From Xiphophorus maculatus (Eukaryota > Chordata > Actinopteri > Cyprinodontiformes > Poeciliidae): a DNA stretch of 64,000 nucleotides. How positions within the stretch are numbered: position 1 is the first letter of the stretch; each line of letters starts with the position of its first letter. The stretch lies in assembly GCF_002775205.1 (NCBI RefSeq), contig NC_036453.1:12852594-12916593 (forward strand), given 5' to 3'. The notes under the pieces were generated by a model that saw only the letters and a list, made by a program, of their open reading frames with translations, was not told where the DNA came from and did no database searches. Shown piece after piece: positions 61,301-64,000 of the stretch. Both the position numbers and the translations under genes were made by a program.

Positions 61301-62510
61301 ACAGGAGTCTCCAAACTTATTTACAAAATTGTTAAGTCAAAATAAAATTCTAAAACCACAAAAAACTACAGTGTTTTGTTTTGATTAAATGAGAAAACAA
61401 AAGTCTGTTCATTTTATGTTTTTTTGAAAACAGAAAGGGGAAGCTTAAATATTTGTAGATAAAAAAACTTAAGACTTTTTCACATTCTGAAAATCAAAAT
61501 ATACAGTTAGCAGAGAAACGTTCAGCCTATTGTCAGACATAAAAACTGAATTTGGATCGCTGTCTTTTAAACAAGTTGAATAAATCAAATTCACATTTGT
61601 GTTTTCTAAAGAAGTCTTCTTTTATGGTAGAAGTGGGCTGTAGGTGAAAATCCCAGTAGATCAGCAGCTTTGTGTTGGGAAGCAATAAAACAGGTGTACC
61701 TAATAAAGTGGTCCTGCAAGTCTAAACTACGTCCACTAATATTTAGAAGATCCTGGTGAATTGTTTTTGCAGTCTAACTCCATTTTCCAAAATGAAAAAT
61801 AGAATTTATAATATAAAACTTTAATAGAAGTCTGTATTTTTACGGCTAGATGCTAAAAATAAAGTTGAACAGACTGAAGGTCAGTTCAGTTTACTGAAAT
61901 TAAAAATCTGTCTTTATATTCTCGCCGTAACGGGACTCTTTGGTTTACTTAGGACTGTAATTTATGGATCTAAAAAAGTTCTGGATTATTACTGAAAGCT
62001 TTTGATGAGCTGGATATATGGCAAGCCGTTGGTATAAAAATAATCTGCATGTTAATGCATTGGGGGTGTCCATTGTTATAAGTTTAACCAAGGTAAAATT
62101 AATACGGACATACTATTTTAACAATGGAAAATGTTCAGTACAATGCAAAGTATTTGTCTTTTAATTTCCAGGTTTTTATCAAGAGTAGAACAACATTTAT
62201 CCAGAAAATTTCCTGCACCTAAACCAGCTGTTATTTAATTTATTAAATTAGGCTAAACATAATCATTTTGAAATAAAGTGACCCAAATTCTGCTTTTATA
62301 ACTGAGAATAAATTTGTTCAATCGAGCCAAAAATAATTTGGAAAGCAGATTCCTTTCTTATAATAAAATCCTTTTAAAGTTTTTTTATCTATATATTGAA
62401 TAAAATCCCTTTCCCACAAACCGAAAAAAACAAAATCTATTTACTTATTTTTATTTTTGGCCTGTGAGTACTTTAGATTCCAGTGACAAAAGGTTTGGAC
62501 ACCCCTGTTC
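61301..62510. mobile_element. Possible hAT-like element with CAGG(A/G)GTNTCCAAAC ends
   Basis: GACAGGAGTCTCCAAACTTA at 61301-61320 is mirrored by GGTTTGGACACCCCTGTTC at 62493-62511. The interior is 1.2 kb of AT-rich sequence without a transposase frame. The terminal match is short, so the two ends could belong to different elements. Confidence 0.4.
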
Positions 62511-62519
62511 AAATCAAAC

Positions 62520-62535
<16 letters not shown>

Positions 62536-62550
<15 letters not shown>
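62536..62550 (+). repeat. Poly(T)/poly(G) run
   Basis: A T run followed by a long G run around 62524-62550. Likely assembly-sensitive and G-quadruplex-prone. Confidence 0.8.
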
Positions 62551-63320
62551 ATTTTTTTATTTAGCAACAGTGACCTAATGGGGCTTTGTGCATATTTTAT
62601 TAAGAAGGGTTTTTTTTTAGCGCTTTCCTCCTGGATTTTAGGGTATTTTAATCGATCACTACAAGTTTAGAATCACTAAAACATAAGTTCAAGTTATAAA
62701 ACAAAACTGAAAACTACAGTAGTGTACTAAATAAGAAATAAACACATTCCTGTTAAAGATTAATAATTCTTTGTGTTTTAAAAATAGCTGGTAAGGTGAG
62801 TTGAATTGGTTAAAATGCTCTATCCTGTTATTTATGATTTACTTTTGATACTAACGACTTGCCATACAAATAAAGATATGCTTAATGTGTTCACAAATAC
62901 AATAACAGTAAAAACAAATTAAAATGTTTTAAAATAAAAATGCTACATGTATTCGATTTAAGATGTGAGGCTCAGATTTTTTTATGGGTTGATTAACTTC
63001 TTTAAGTTCTGGTTTCTGCTCTCAGAACGGATAAGATTCACCTTAAAAGCAAAACAAGGAATAATTAATGTTTGAGGTATCTGGTTTATTAAAACCTCAG
63101 AATATGTATTAATGAAGCAGCAACATATTCCTGTTCTTCCGCGCGTTTTATGGAAGCTGGATGGAGGAAACATGCGGCTGGAGGGATGAGTCCCGCCACC
63201 AGGGGGCAGCAGAGGACTCTAACCTGACTGGCTCCAGCGAATGAGAAGAAGGGAATGATCTGGAGGAACGCTTTAGCACATTAAAGAGACTCTAACGATT
63301 CAGATCACCAGACCAGACAT
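62551..63320. other. Intergenic, nothing recognised
   Basis: AT-rich up to about 63120, then mixed sequence. No coding frame or RNA gene recognised. Confidence 0.5.
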
Positions 63321-63324
63321 AATG

Positions 63325-64000
63325 TGAGACAAAGGAAACCCGACCGGTCCGCTGGGGACAGCATCCACACCCCAAACCGCTGGTTCCACCAGGTGTTCTT
63401 GAGTCTCTCTGGAGGAACTTTGACCCTCGCTGCTTTACTGAATTCATTTAATTCAGACACTGGAGGGTTTTCTAGCTGGATTAATCTGTTTGAGGGAGTG
63501 CTAATGTGTTACGCCATGTCTGGACTTTGACTAGGCCACTCCAAAACCATCGTTTTGGTTTTTGAGACGTTACAGAGTTTAAGATCACAACCTGACTGAC
63601 GGTCGGACAAACAGCAGAACTCATGATTCCATCCACCAAGTCCTGCAGCAGTCCCACATCATGATGCCCCCACCACCGTGTTTGAATGTAGGGATGGTTC
63701 GGAAAGGCTGAGGTTTGAATCCAGACGTAACGAAACCAAAACCTTCCAGAAATATCACATCAGGATGAGTCTTTGTGCTGTTTTGGATCAGCAGTGGTTC
63801 TGGTCTTAGATCGCTCTCATGGAAGCCATTTTTGCCCAGTTTCTCTTACTTATTGTGCAGCCGTGACCTCTGACCTTAACTGAGGGAGAAGCTATGGTTC
63901 CAGCCAATGTGTCATAAAAATTTTGTTGTGGGTTCTTTTGGACCTCCTGGATTAGTCCCTGATATTTTCCTGGAGCCATTTTGGTACCTTAGCCTTTCCT
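63325..64000 (+). mobile_element. DNA-transposon-derived dispersed repeat, running off the window
   Basis: Contains GGACTTTGACTAGGCCACTC then CAAAACCATC, CACATCATGATGCCCCCACC ACCGTGTTT, TTTGCCCAGTTTCTCTTA and GACCTTAACTGAGG. These phrases in this order are typical of a very common non-coding DNA-transposon remnant in fish genomes (Tc1/hAT-type; exact family not assigned). The right end lies outside the window. Confidence 0.6.

Overview
This 64 kb window is vertebrate nuclear DNA, almost certainly from a ray-finned (teleost, probably percomorph) fish. The evidence is intron-split genes with canonical GT/AG junctions, many small dispersed repeats of fish type (tRNA-derived SINEs, hAT/Tc1-like MITE remnants), long microsatellites, and a YWHAE-CRK neighbourhood that is also present at human 17p13. 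There are no operons, ribosome binding sites, CRISPR arrays or prokaryotic features.

Layout. (1) About 1-26,400, plus strand: the 3' half of an AMPA glutamate receptor gene, best matched to gria4. The window opens inside an intron of at least 9.1 kb. The exons are M3/S2 (9113-9311), S2 (11016-11263), flop (15434-15548), flip (16030-16144), M4 (19362-19499) and the long C-tail (23789-23953). Directly after the R/G editing codon lies a recognisable ADAR-type hairpin. The M4 exon can also be read through its donor into a 68-codon His/Cys-rich alternative tail. (2) About 28,020-35,030, minus strand: a complete 14-3-3 epsilon gene (ywhae), six coding exons, 257 residues. (3) About 36,000-44,200, minus strand: a complete crk adaptor gene, three coding exons, 286 residues, with a 1.2 kb minisatellite in intron 1. 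(4) About 46,789-56,329, minus strand: a smoothelin-family gene, most like smtnl2. It has an N-terminal coiled coil, a run of phase-1 exons that repeat an HLP motif, and a C-terminal calponin-homology domain. (5) About 56,500-64,000: no gene seen; repeats only.

The genes are functionally separate: a synaptic ion channel, a phosphoserine-binding adaptor, an SH2/SH3 adaptor and a cytoskeletal CH-domain protein. Synteny, not a shared pathway, groups ywhae and crk.

The most interesting points are the complete AMPA-receptor RNA-processing cassette (R/G hairpin plus flop/flip), the alternative AMPA tail, the HLP-motif exon array and dual-frame exon of the smoothelin-like gene, a (CA)n tract abutting a ywhae splice donor, and several foldback elements. 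Exon limits were placed by hand from splice consensus and reading phase; no alignment or transcript data were available.
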